From the NCBI GenBank assembly GCA_026389055.1, contig JAPLIO010000242.1:1-24030 (forward strand): a DNA stretch of 24,030 nt. The letters run 5' to 3'. Positions within the stretch are counted from its first letter, which is position 1; each line of letters begins with the position of its first letter. Below are positions 1 through 7,232 of this stretch, in pieces. A program made the position numbers and the translations under genes. The DNA is from Candidatus Melainabacteria bacterium (lineage in GTDB: Bacteria; Cyanobacteriota; Vampirovibrionia; Vampirovibrionales; JAJTHC01). The notes beneath the pieces are model-generated. The model ran no database searches and had not been told where the DNA came from. It saw only the letters and a program-made list of their open reading frames with translations.

Positions 1-216
1 ACCCGCCTATGCCACCAGAAGGGCATTGACGGCGGGATGTTCTTTTTGCCCCTGCGGTGGACGGAACGCATCGGCAGCTGCAGAGCAAATGCGATGGTCG
101 TTCCTACTGGGTGGTTTGAACTCTTACGCTATTTAATCTTGCAATTGGTATTATTTGGAGCTTGTCGAAAAATCTCTCTAGACTGTAAGGCGATTCTTCA
201 CATTCGTTTAGAATAA
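1..216 (+). other. Open frame entering from the window edge, uncertain coding
   Basis: Frame +1 is open from the first base to TAA at 214-216. The first ~118 bases are visibly richer in G+C than the AT-rich sequence that follows. The second half of the frame runs through repeat sequence (see the repeat at 91-246), so its 3' end would be repeat-derived. I recognise no domain. It could be the 3' end of a gene, a repeat-element end, or chance. Confidence 0.15.
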
Positions 217-246
217 CAAAATAGGCTATTTAATCTGTGAATTGGT
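91..246. repeat. Dispersed repeat with two tandem end-motifs
   Basis: The 18-mer at 91-108 (GCGATGGTCGTTCCTACT) recurs in exact inverted orientation at 21082-21099. The motif GCTATTTAATC(n4-5)ATTGGTA occurs at 128-150 and 225-246, again at 21132-21155, and in variant form at 14939-14961. Between the two local copies is the phrase GATTCTTCACATTCG...AGAATAACA, which resembles common bacterial MITE-type sequence. These look like ends of a small non-coding repeat family, with no transposase visible here. Confidence 0.6.
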
Positions 247-320
247 ACAAAACATTATATTCTCTATTGTACGAGAAAATAAGTCATTGAGTATATAGTG
301 TGAAAATGGCTATGTAGCAA

Positions 321-355
321 CATCCCCCTGTCTCGTTAAACGAGGCAGGGGGGTG
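321..355 (-). terminator. Hairpin terminator downstream of rne
   Basis: A 15-bp stem (321-335 with 341-355, two G-T wobbles, loop TTAAA) begins 18 bases after the rne stop codon on the minus strand. There is no strong U-tract after it, so it may be a 3' stabilising hairpin as much as a terminator. Confidence 0.65.
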
Positions 356-373
356 TAATTAGTATAAGACCGG

Positions 374-3214
374 TTATTTTCTGCCTTTGCTGGTGTTTTT
401 CTTCACCCGCTTACTTCTAGGCACATTCTTCTTCGGTTTTGGCTTTTGCGGAACCCCACTTTTAACGGTGGTAACGGAGGTAGACGGTGTTTCTTCGTCT
501 TCCTCATCCTCATCGTCGCCCTCATCCTCATCGGCTTCAGTTTCTTCTTCGTCTTCCGCTTCTACGGTTTCCGTTTGAGCGATAGCCTCTTCTTCCGCAA
601 AGGGAACGACTTCTTCAACCGTAGAGGAAATCACTGCATCTATTTCGGTTTCTTCAACCAATAGTGTTTCAGGTAATGAAGCTACTACTACAGGAGGCGG
701 GGGCAGTGGTTCTTCATCCACCCCTTCAAACAGAAACGCAGGCATTGCAGGATACCCTGGCAAGCTGGATTCAAAAGAAATATCCAAGTGGTTATCAGCT
801 TGGGCTAGCAAGCTTTCAGCCGTTGGCAATTTCCCTAAATAGTTGACTAAAAACTGCTTAGAAACGGCTTCCTGTGCTTCAGGAGATTTATCTGCTTCTA
901 AAGCATCAACCAGTGTTAGCACCACTTCGTTCACCAATGTTTGTGCATCGGTTGTGGTGGGCTCCGTTGCTTGCAGAGACACTGCTTCCAAAGCCGAAGG
1001 GGTTGCTGGGGTTTGAGTAGCCTCTACATTGGCATTTGCAGCTTCTTCTGTTGCAGCGGTTGAGCGTGAAAGCAACTGTTCCGCCAATCGGTTCATCAGC
1101 ACAGGTTTAACCACGTCTTCCACAATGCTGGTTAGGCTTTTCTCTTCGGTGGAAGAAGGCACGCCTGTTTCAGCATCTGCTTCAGCGGTATCAGCAGCAG
1201 GCTCTTCATTGGCTTCTGCCTCTCTTTCGTCATCGCCATTAGTGTCTGATGCGTCGGATTCCAAGATATCGTCATCGTTATCTTGGATAGAACCATTATC
1301 ATTATCTTCATCCGTATCTTCATGGGTGTGCCATTGGGATTTTAATGAATGCAGAATGGTTAGCACGTGTGTTGATTTCCCATTCAGCTTGCATAGCCAG
1401 TTATGAGCCGTTCTTGGCGGATAACTAAACAACAAGGAAGAAGCAACAGGCACGCCAAACGCCACCACTTGCTGGGCTAAAAAGTGTTGATAGAAATCAA
1501 ACGTATCTACATTGCCCAATTCTTGCGTTTGGCTTGATTCTTGAGCAACCGATTTAATTAAGGCAAAGCCTTCAGGTTTTGGGGCTACCGTAATGGCAGG
1601 GCTGTAAGCCGTTGAACGCCGTCTAGTTTCTACAGGGGCATTACTACCCAAAGAAAGGGCTTCTGCTGGGGCGGCAGAGCGTCTGCCTCTGCTAGCATCT
1701 CGAGAACTACCGTAACGGCTTCTCGCACTGGAAGGGGCAAATTCTTCGTCTTCTAACAAGCCTGCCGAACGTCCGCCGACTTTAGCGGGTTCAAGCAATA
1801 ATTTGTTGTTGGCTTCAACCGTTGCAGCATCATTATTGCTTCTGCTTTCACGGGGTGAACGCCCCCCACTACCGTAGGAAGAACTACCGCCACCATCTCT
1901 GGATGAAGAAGAAGACCTTCCGCCTCTGTTACTGCTACCACTACTTCTTCTACTACCACTGGCTGAAGTAGAGCGATAATCTGGCAGTTCTGCTGAAGTA
2001 GAAGCCCAATTAAACGCACCGTTAGATTGACCAGACCCGTTGCAAACGGCACAAACGTTCCCAAAAATTTCGCTTAACGCTTGCCCTTGGCGATGCCGAG
2101 TCATTTCCACCAAGCCTAAATCCGTCAATTGCCCTACTTGGGGTTTGGCTTTATCTGGGGCTAATTCGGTTTCAAAGGCTTGAAGCACGGCTAATTTATC
2201 GCCTCTGGCATCCATGTCAATAAAGTCAACGACAATCATCCCGCCAATGTTGCGTAACCGTAGTTGTCTTGCAATTTCTCTGGCAGATTCCAAGTTGGTA
2301 ATGCGAATGGTATCGGCTTGCGATTGTAAGCTGGTAAAGCGTCCGCTGTTTACATCCACCACGCAAAGGGCTTCAGTGGGTTGAATGTACAAGTAGCCGC
2401 CACTGGGTAGAGGCACTTTGGTTTGCAAGGCAGCCCGAATTTCTCGTTCAACGCCTTTGGCAACCATAATGGAAACCTGCCCCGTGTACTGGGTAACCTT
2501 AATGCTTTTATCTAAATTCCAGTTTTGAAGCAGTTGTTGGGCTCGTTGTGTACCGAAGGAGGTATCAACAATCAGCTCATCCACATCTTCCGTAACCATT
2601 TCCCGAATAACACGGTACAACAAATCTTGGTCGCGGTACAGCAAATTGGGGGGCTTGGCGGAATCTGCCATTGCCACAATGTTTTGCCACCGTTCCATCA
2701 ATACTTCAAAATCTTCTTGAATATCGGTTTCGCTTTGCCCTTGGGCTTCGGTTCGGATAATAACCCCAACCCCTGAAGACTTCAACAACGAACAAACGCT
2801 TTTTAACCGAGACCGTTCGGCTTGCGTTTCAATTTTACGGCTAATACTAACCCCTTTGGATTCTGGCATTAGCACCAAAAACCGCCCTGGTAAGGAAAGG
2901 TTCGTCGTAACCCGAGGGCCTTTATGCCCTGTGGGTTCTTTCATTACTTGCACAATAACCCGTTGTTTGGGGTGAAGGCGGGTTTTTAATTCGCCCTTGC
3001 CTTGCACATCACTACTGTGCAGGAAGCCCATTTTATCGCTACCCACATTCACAAAGGCGGCATCAATACTGGGCAAAATATTTTCAACTTCTGCTAAATA
3101 AACATCCCCAAGGAGCATTTCTCCTCGGTTGATAATAAATTCAATCGCCTTGTCGCCCTCAAAAAGGGTGGCGATATTATCGCGTTCTGAAATAACAACT
3201 TTACGTTTAACCAT
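374..3214 (-). CDS. rne: Ribonuclease E/G with long disordered C-terminal tail
   Basis: Endoribonuclease of the RNase E/G family, which cuts single-stranded AU-rich RNA in mRNA decay and rRNA/tRNA processing. The catalytic half is about residues 1-400: an S1-like domain (roughly 35-105, with QVMKEPTGHKGPR at 89-101), an RNase H-like/5'-sensor part, the catalytic VVDVNSG motif (D287) and VVDFIDMD (D330), and a zinc-link C388-x2-C391 before GSG. These motifs resemble cyanobacterial RNase E closely. From about 415 the protein is low complexity: Ser/Gly/Arg-rich to ~540, then mixed and strongly acidic (EDEEETEADEDEGDDEDEED near the end), finishing in a Lys/Arg-rich tail. At 946 aa it is longer than typical cyanobacterial forms, mainly through this tail. 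The ATG at 3214 has no clear Shine-Dalgarno; 773 bases separate it from the radical SAM gene upstream. Family and catalytic residues are seen; a scaffold role for the tail is inferred. Confidence 0.95.
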   Translation of the reverse strand: MVKRKVVISERDNIATLFEGDKAIEFIINRGEMLLGDVYLAEVENILPSIDAAFVNVGSDKMGFLHSSDVQGKGELKTRLHPKQRVIVQVMKEPTGHKGPRVTTNLSLPGRFLVLMPESKGVSISRKIETQAERSRLKSVCSLLKSSGVGVIIRTEAQGQSETDIQEDFEVLMERWQNIVAMADSAKPPNLLYRDQDLLYRVIREMVTEDVDELIVDTSFGTQRAQQLLQNWNLDKSIKVTQYTGQVSIMVAKGVEREIRAALQTKVPLPSGGYLYIQPTEALCVVDVNSGRFTSLQSQADTIRITNLESAREIARQLRLRNIGGMIVVDFIDMDARGDKLAVLQAFETELAPDKAKPQVGQLTDLGLVEMTRHRQGQALSEIFGNVCAVCNGSGQSNGAFNWASTSAELPDYRSTSASGSRRSSGSSNRGGRSSSSSRDGGGSSSYGSGGRSPRESRSNNDAATVEANNKLLLEPAKVGGRSAGLLEDEEFAPSSARSRYGSSRDASRGRRSAAPAEALSLGSNAPVETRRRSTAYSPAITVAPKPEGFALIKSVAQESSQTQELGNVDTFDFYQHFLAQQVVAFGVPVASSLLFSYPPRTAHNWLCKLNGKSTHVLTILHSLKSQWHTHEDTDEDNDNGSIQDNDDDILESDASDTNGDDEREAEANEEPAADTAEADAETGVPSSTEEKSLTSIVEDVVKPVLMNRLAEQLLSRSTAATEEAANANVEATQTPATPSALEAVSLQATEPTTTDAQTLVNEVVLTLVDALEADKSPEAQEAVSKQFLVNYLGKLPTAESLLAQADNHLDISFESSLPGYPAMPAFLFEGVDEEPLPPPPVVVASLPETLLVEETEIDAVISSTVEEVVPFAEEEAIAQTETVEAEDEEETEADEDEGDDEDEEDEETPSTSVTTVKSGVPQKPKPKKNVPRSKRVKKNTSKGRK

Positions 3215-3987
3215 GATTGGGAAAGACTTTCTAAAACCGAGCGATTGCTGGTGTATGAAAGCCCATGGTGGGTAAACAGCCGATTATCGTGTGTTAATAA
3301 TTCAAAAACAGTTAGTTTGGTTGATAAGGCAAGTAATTGAAGCACAACAGCTAAGGGGCTTAACAAAAAACGAGTTAAGCTAAAATACAGCTGTGGCGTG
3401 GTTGAAACAAACAATTGCAAGGGTTTAACGCTTCTTTCGGATGAACTAACTGTAGCAGAAGGCTACTAAATACGGTTAAAATCGGGTTGTTACCCCACCA
3501 TAAGCAATACACAACAATCACGAACTAAGTATAACGAATAATAGTAACAATAATGAAGGAACAGGTCTTTTTTCGCTTTCAGGATTCCTCAGAAATCAAC
3601 TTAAAAAAGCGTCGACGGAGACCTTCATTAAGGCATTACATTAAAAGGATGTTGGTTGATTGGGTGGATAATACGGTACTTTCTATCAATAAAAATTAAA
3701 CTGCGTTCTAAAAAAGTGATTTTTAAAACAAGGTGTTTCAATGAATGAAACGGGAAAACTAGTGTTATAAGATTGTAGCCCTTTTACAGTTGAGGCTTCC
3801 CTAAAAACGCAGGCGAATACTTCGTTTTTTAGATTTTCAATACTGGGTTTTCAGTACTAAAAACAAGGGGGGTTCCTAACTTAGGGGGAAAGCGTTTTTT
3901 CGAAAATTCATAAGTAATGTTGTTACGAACCACTTAATAAAACGACTTTATATCAATAAATTCGGTGAAGATTGAAAAAATATCGAA
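3215..3987. other. 773-bp gap between radical SAM gene and rne, likely rne leader
   Basis: I find no convincing gene here. On the minus strand a nested hairpin lies at about 3823-3862 (outer arms GTTTTTAG/CTAAAAAAC, inner TACTG/CAGTA), and TATACT at 3528-3533 could be a -10 for rne, but without a good -35. A smaller dyad GTTTCA-ATGAA-TGAAAC lies at 3735-3751. A long rne leader would fit the known autoregulation of RNase E through its 5' UTR, but that is inference. Confidence 0.4.
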
Positions 3988-6717
3988 CTAAGAAACAGGG
4001 TTTAAACAAGGAACAGCCACTTTTTGAGTGTTTTCCGCTTTTACTGCCAAGCCAGTTCGTTTAACAAGCCAAGACAGTGGTGGCTGGAATGCACTGGTTA
4101 AAGGGGGTGTTGACGTTGTTACGGCTTCTGCAGACTGCACTTCGGTTGCTTGCGGTAAGTTTCCCGTCAGGAAATCCAGCAACCATTGGGGTTTTACCCA
4201 AGTAGTACCACCAGAAACAAGCGGATTCGCTCGTTCAACAGTGAAACTGATAGTGAAAGCCTGTTGCCCAGCAACAGCGTGAACCTTTATTCCAGAAACC
4301 CAAGGTTTTAAATCTAAGCTACTAACCGTACCGCGTTTGGCACTGGTTATGGCTACCAACCAATGGGGTTCCTGTAACACAGTTTGAATTCTTTCTCTTA
4401 TCATACTCTCTTGTTGTGGGTTTGTGCAAGTGGCAGTTGCTTGATAGTGCATAAAATGGAGGAGAGCATCAATAGATTTTCGTTCTACTGGTACGGCTTC
4501 AGCCTTTGTTATTTGGGCTTCTACGGGTAAAAACTGGTTCAATAAACTCATGGTTTCAGGCACATCAACCACTTTGCAAAAATCCACTTCAACCAGTTCA
4601 TTCAACCCTTCCATAAACAACGGAAGGGCAGGGCTAAGCCCAATGCGGGGCTTCGGGTTGAAGCCTTGGCTATAGGCTAAGGGTAAATTCGCCCTGCGTA
4701 ATGCCCGTTGAATCATCCGCATCCAATCCAAATGGGAAACAAATCGTAAATGCCCCGCTTTACCCATTGTTAATTGTACTTTTTGAATAGGCGGTAAATC
4801 CTGTTCCAGCTGTTTTTCACTTTTGGCGATGGCTGGTTTCTCCGTTTCGGTTTCCAACAAACCTGCCCCTGCACTGCCTGAAGTAAACGAAGGCCATACG
4901 TTGAATTCGCCACAAACACCGCAAACACTACATTCATCAAAACACGGCTTGGTACTAGCCCCTTTAATAGACCGTTCCCATTCGGTGGTTAGCCATGCTT
5001 TATCTAACCCCATTTTAATGGCATCCCACGGTAGGGGTTCATCAGGATGAATCAGCCTTTCCCGAGTATAAGCTTCAGGGTCAATACCCAGTTCTTCTAA
5101 GGCTTCAAACCATTTTTTAAACGGTTGACTTTCTTCCCAAGCATCCAAATAAGCCCCTTTGTTATAGGCTAGCTCCAAGGCATCGGCTAATTCAACGCCC
5201 CCTTTAGAAATAACGGCTTCCAGCTTGGAAATAGTTGGCGTGGTGAAGCTAGCTTTTACGCCCTTCATAAACCGAAACTTCTCTTTTAGGTATCGCATTT
5301 TTTCATACAGCATTTCGACTGTTTCTTGGGCGTGCCATTGGAACGGGGTATGCGGTTTCGGTACGAAGTTAGAAAACGTAATGTTCAATTCCAGCAACTT
5401 GCGTTTTGAAATATCTTCCGTACGCTGAATGAGCTGGCAAGTGGTACGCAACGTTTGCACCATGTTGACAATACCATCTAAATCTTCATAGGTTTCGGTG
5501 GGTAAGCCAATCATGTAATACAGTTTCACCTTATTCCAACCCGCCCGAAATGCCGTGGTTACGGCTTTGATAATTTCCGCATCAGACAAGTTTTTGTTGA
5601 TGACATCCCGCAATCGATTAGTACCTGCTTCAGGGGCGAAGGTTAGGGTGCTTTTACGAACGCTTTGAACGGCTTCGGCTACTTCTACACTGAAGCGGTC
5701 TGCCCGTTGGCTAGAAAGTGAAAGGCTCACGTTTTCGTTGCCTAGTGTACCTGCAACATCAGTTACAAGGTGTTTAAATTCAGAATAATCCGCAATCGAA
5801 AGCGAAAGCAGCGAACATTCTTCGTAACCCGTTTCCGCCAATTGTTTGAGGGCTTTTTCTTTAATCACTTCTACGTTGTTTTCCCGTGCTGGCAGGTTAA
5901 TAAACGCAGGATGGCAAAACCGACACATCCTATCGCACCCACGCCGTGCTTCAACGGTTATACGGTCGTGAATGGCTTCAACGGCGGGAATAAGTGGGGC
6001 AATATCAATGTGGCGTTCGGCTATTTCAACCACTCGTTTATAGGCGTGGGTGTTGTAGTTGGGTACATAAATACCACTAATTTTCGCCAAATTTTCCAGT
6101 TTTTGATGCCTGCTCCACCCTTCCGCTTTCGCTTGAACCATTAAATCCATCACTTCAATTAGCAAATCTTCACCATCGCCCACCATGAAGCCATCAAAGA
6201 AGGGGGCTAGGGGCATGGGGTTGGAACTACCAGGCCCGCCACCCAAAATGATAGGCAGATCTTCTCTGTTTTTGCGATTTTCACTTCTTAGCGGTATTTG
6301 GGCGGATTCCATCAAGCCTAAAACCGTGGTGTAGTTTAGTTCGTACTGTAGGGAAATGGCGACGCAATCAAACGCGGTAACAGGGCGTTTGGTTTCTACG
6401 CCGTATAGGGGCATATTGTGGGCTTTTAAGGCATCTCGCATATCTTGAGCGGGGGCGTAAACTCTATCGCACAAATAATCGGGGTGATTATTCACCACAC
6501 TGTAGAGTAGCTTAATGGCGTAGCTGGAAGCCCCAATTTCGTAAACATCGGGGAAGCAGAGTGCCATGGTAGCTTTGGCGGTTTCAAACGGTTTGCGAAA
6601 CGCCCCTTGTTCAATGCCCAAGTATCTACCGGGCTTGAAGACGGTGGGCAGGATACTGGTTTCAAGTAGGTGGGTATCAATACAGGCGGTGCTTGGTACT
6701 ATCGTTTGGGTTGGCAT
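3988..6717 (-). CDS. B12-binding-type radical SAM protein fused to DUF2344 (TIGR03960 + TIGR03936)
   Basis: Counting from the ATG at 6717 the protein has 909 aa. It has an N-terminal cobalamin-binding-like region (LGGGPGSSNP and FMVGDGEDLL, ~158-185), a radical SAM core with the 4Fe-4S triad C261-x3-C265-x2-C268, and the family features TFAPEAGTNRLR and KLYYMIGLPTE. A cysteine cluster CFDEC-x2-C-x2-C lies at ~592-602. The C-terminal TIGR03936/DUF2344 domain runs from ~645 (GHLRFVSHLDW, SQGFNPKPRIGLSPALPL). The biochemical reaction of this fusion family is not established as far as I know; its conserved position just before RNase E/G genes suggests an RNA- or ribosome-related role. An in-frame TTG at 6798 would add 27 residues, but the family N-terminus (LPTVFKPGRYLG) starts shortly after the ATG, which has GGAG 12 bases upstream, so I prefer the ATG. 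It is followed on the same strand by rne. Confidence 0.9.
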   Translation of the reverse strand: MPTQTIVPSTACIDTHLLETSILPTVFKPGRYLGIEQGAFRKPFETAKATMALCFPDVYEIGASSYAIKLLYSVVNNHPDYLCDRVYAPAQDMRDALKAHNMPLYGVETKRPVTAFDCVAISLQYELNYTTVLGLMESAQIPLRSENRKNREDLPIILGGGPGSSNPMPLAPFFDGFMVGDGEDLLIEVMDLMVQAKAEGWSRHQKLENLAKISGIYVPNYNTHAYKRVVEIAERHIDIAPLIPAVEAIHDRITVEARRGCDRMCRFCHPAFINLPARENNVEVIKEKALKQLAETGYEECSLLSLSIADYSEFKHLVTDVAGTLGNENVSLSLSSQRADRFSVEVAEAVQSVRKSTLTFAPEAGTNRLRDVINKNLSDAEIIKAVTTAFRAGWNKVKLYYMIGLPTETYEDLDGIVNMVQTLRTTCQLIQRTEDISKRKLLELNITFSNFVPKPHTPFQWHAQETVEMLYEKMRYLKEKFRFMKGVKASFTTPTISKLEAVISKGGVELADALELAYNKGAYLDAWEESQPFKKWFEALEELGIDPEAYTRERLIHPDEPLPWDAIKMGLDKAWLTTEWERSIKGASTKPCFDECSVCGVCGEFNVWPSFTSGSAGAGLLETETEKPAIAKSEKQLEQDLPPIQKVQLTMGKAGHLRFVSHLDWMRMIQRALRRANLPLAYSQGFNPKPRIGLSPALPLFMEGLNELVEVDFCKVVDVPETMSLLNQFLPVEAQITKAEAVPVERKSIDALLHFMHYQATATCTNPQQESMIRERIQTVLQEPHWLVAITSAKRGTVSSLDLKPWVSGIKVHAVAGQQAFTISFTVERANPLVSGGTTWVKPQWLLDFLTGNLPQATEVQSAEAVTTSTPPLTSAFQPPLSWLVKRTGLAVKAENTQKVAVPCLNPVS

Positions 6718-6847
6718 GGCAAAGTTGTGCTCCAGTTGTTTGCAATTGAGAAAAAATCCTATACCTTCTATTGTTGCTAAAACGGAGCGGATACTCAAGG
6801 GGCAGTTTCTTCGGCTGATTGGTTAAGGTTTAGAAATACCCCTTGAA

Positions 6848-6876
6848 AAAATAGCAATAATGCACCATAATGTAAA
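6848..6876 (-). promoter_or_regulatory. Sigma-70-like promoter for the radical SAM gene
   Basis: On the minus strand TTTACA (6876-6871) and TATTTT (6853-6848) are separated by exactly 17 bases, predicting a start near 6841. The -35 overlaps the U-tract of the terminator of the small upstream gene, so the two units are packed end to end. Confidence 0.45.
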
Positions 6877-6910
6877 AAGAAAGCCCATTGGTACGGTAAT
6901 ACCAATAGGC
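6872..6910 (-). terminator. Intrinsic terminator of the 27-codon gene
   Basis: On the minus strand a stem GCCTATTGGTA / TACCAATGGGC (6910-6883, one wobble) is followed by TTTCTTTTT. It begins 13 bases after the small ORF's stop codon, closing a very short transcription unit. Confidence 0.8.
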
Positions 6911-6923
6911 GTTTCTTTCCCTT

Positions 6924-7007
6924 TTAGCCTTTAATGGCTAGTAGGTAACCGACTATTGCCAAGGCAATGGTCAGAATAAGACGAATTTCGTGCAAGTATT
7001 GATTCAT
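6924..7007 (-). CDS. 27-aa hydrophobic small protein, type I toxin-like
   Basis: A 27-codon ORF reads MNQYLHEIRL, then a hydrophobic run ILTIALAIVGYLLAI, then KG and stop. It has a single predicted membrane helix and a charged amphipathic start. A near-perfect Shine-Dalgarno (AAAGGAG) sits exactly 7 bases before the ATG, and an intrinsic terminator follows the stop by 13 bases, so it has all the signals of a real gene despite its size. About 35 bases upstream of the ATG is a 7-bp GGGACTG/CAGTCCC hairpin preceded by six A residues. The same leader and the same SD spacing recur at 16108-16176 in front of another tiny hydrophobic ORF. Size, hydrophobicity and leader resemble type I toxin peptides, but no homologue is recognised and toxicity is only a hypothesis. 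It is divergent from the long hypothetical gene at 7233. Confidence 0.7.
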   Translation of the reverse strand: MNQYLHEIRLILTIALAIVGYLLAIKG

Positions 7008-7042
7008 CTTACTTCTCCTTTCTAAACAAAATCGGATAACGA

Positions 7043-7068
7043 GGGACTGCTCTAACAGTCCCTTTTTT
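7043..7068 (+). terminator. Leader hairpin of the small gene; terminator on the opposite strand
   Basis: GGGACTG (7043-7049), loop CTCTAA, CAGTCCC (7056-7062), then six T on the plus strand. Read on plus it is a textbook intrinsic terminator, yet no protein gene on plus lies upstream in this region, so it would end an RNA antisense to the 27-codon gene. Read on minus it is the 5' leader hairpin of that gene. The same hairpin occurs at 16114-16134. Confidence 0.7.
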
Positions 7069-7160
7069 CGTGCATTTAGGTGTTGAACCTAGCAATGCCT
7101 CGTTTATCGGTTTTTTGTAAGAAAAGGGTCAGCAATTAAGATAGCACAAAATAAAACGGC

Positions 7161-7189
7161 TTGCGTTTTTAAGCTATTAAGATTATTTT
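7161..7189 (+). promoter_or_regulatory. Promoter candidate for the long hypothetical gene
   Basis: TTGCGT (7161-7166), a 17-base spacer and TATTTT (7184-7189) predict a start near 7196, about 37 bases before the ATG ATG at 7233. AGAGGA at 7218-7223 would be the ribosome binding site. Confidence 0.4.
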
Positions 7190-7232
7190 TAATAGTGTAG
7201 TAACCCACGGCAATAATAGAGGACATTCAATA

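Noticed and set aside
387..578. Ser-rich 63-codon frame on the plus strand inside rne
   Set aside because: It is the complement of the acidic Asp/Glu repeat codons of the RNase E tail; no start signals.
3094..3420. 108-codon minus-strand frame overlapping the rne start
   Set aside because: It overlaps the conserved N-terminus of RNase E in another frame and has no ribosome binding site or domain.
6718..6798. TTG-initiated 27-residue extension of the radical SAM protein
   Set aside because: No Shine-Dalgarno before the TTG, and the extension does not look like the family N-terminus; kept only as an alternative.
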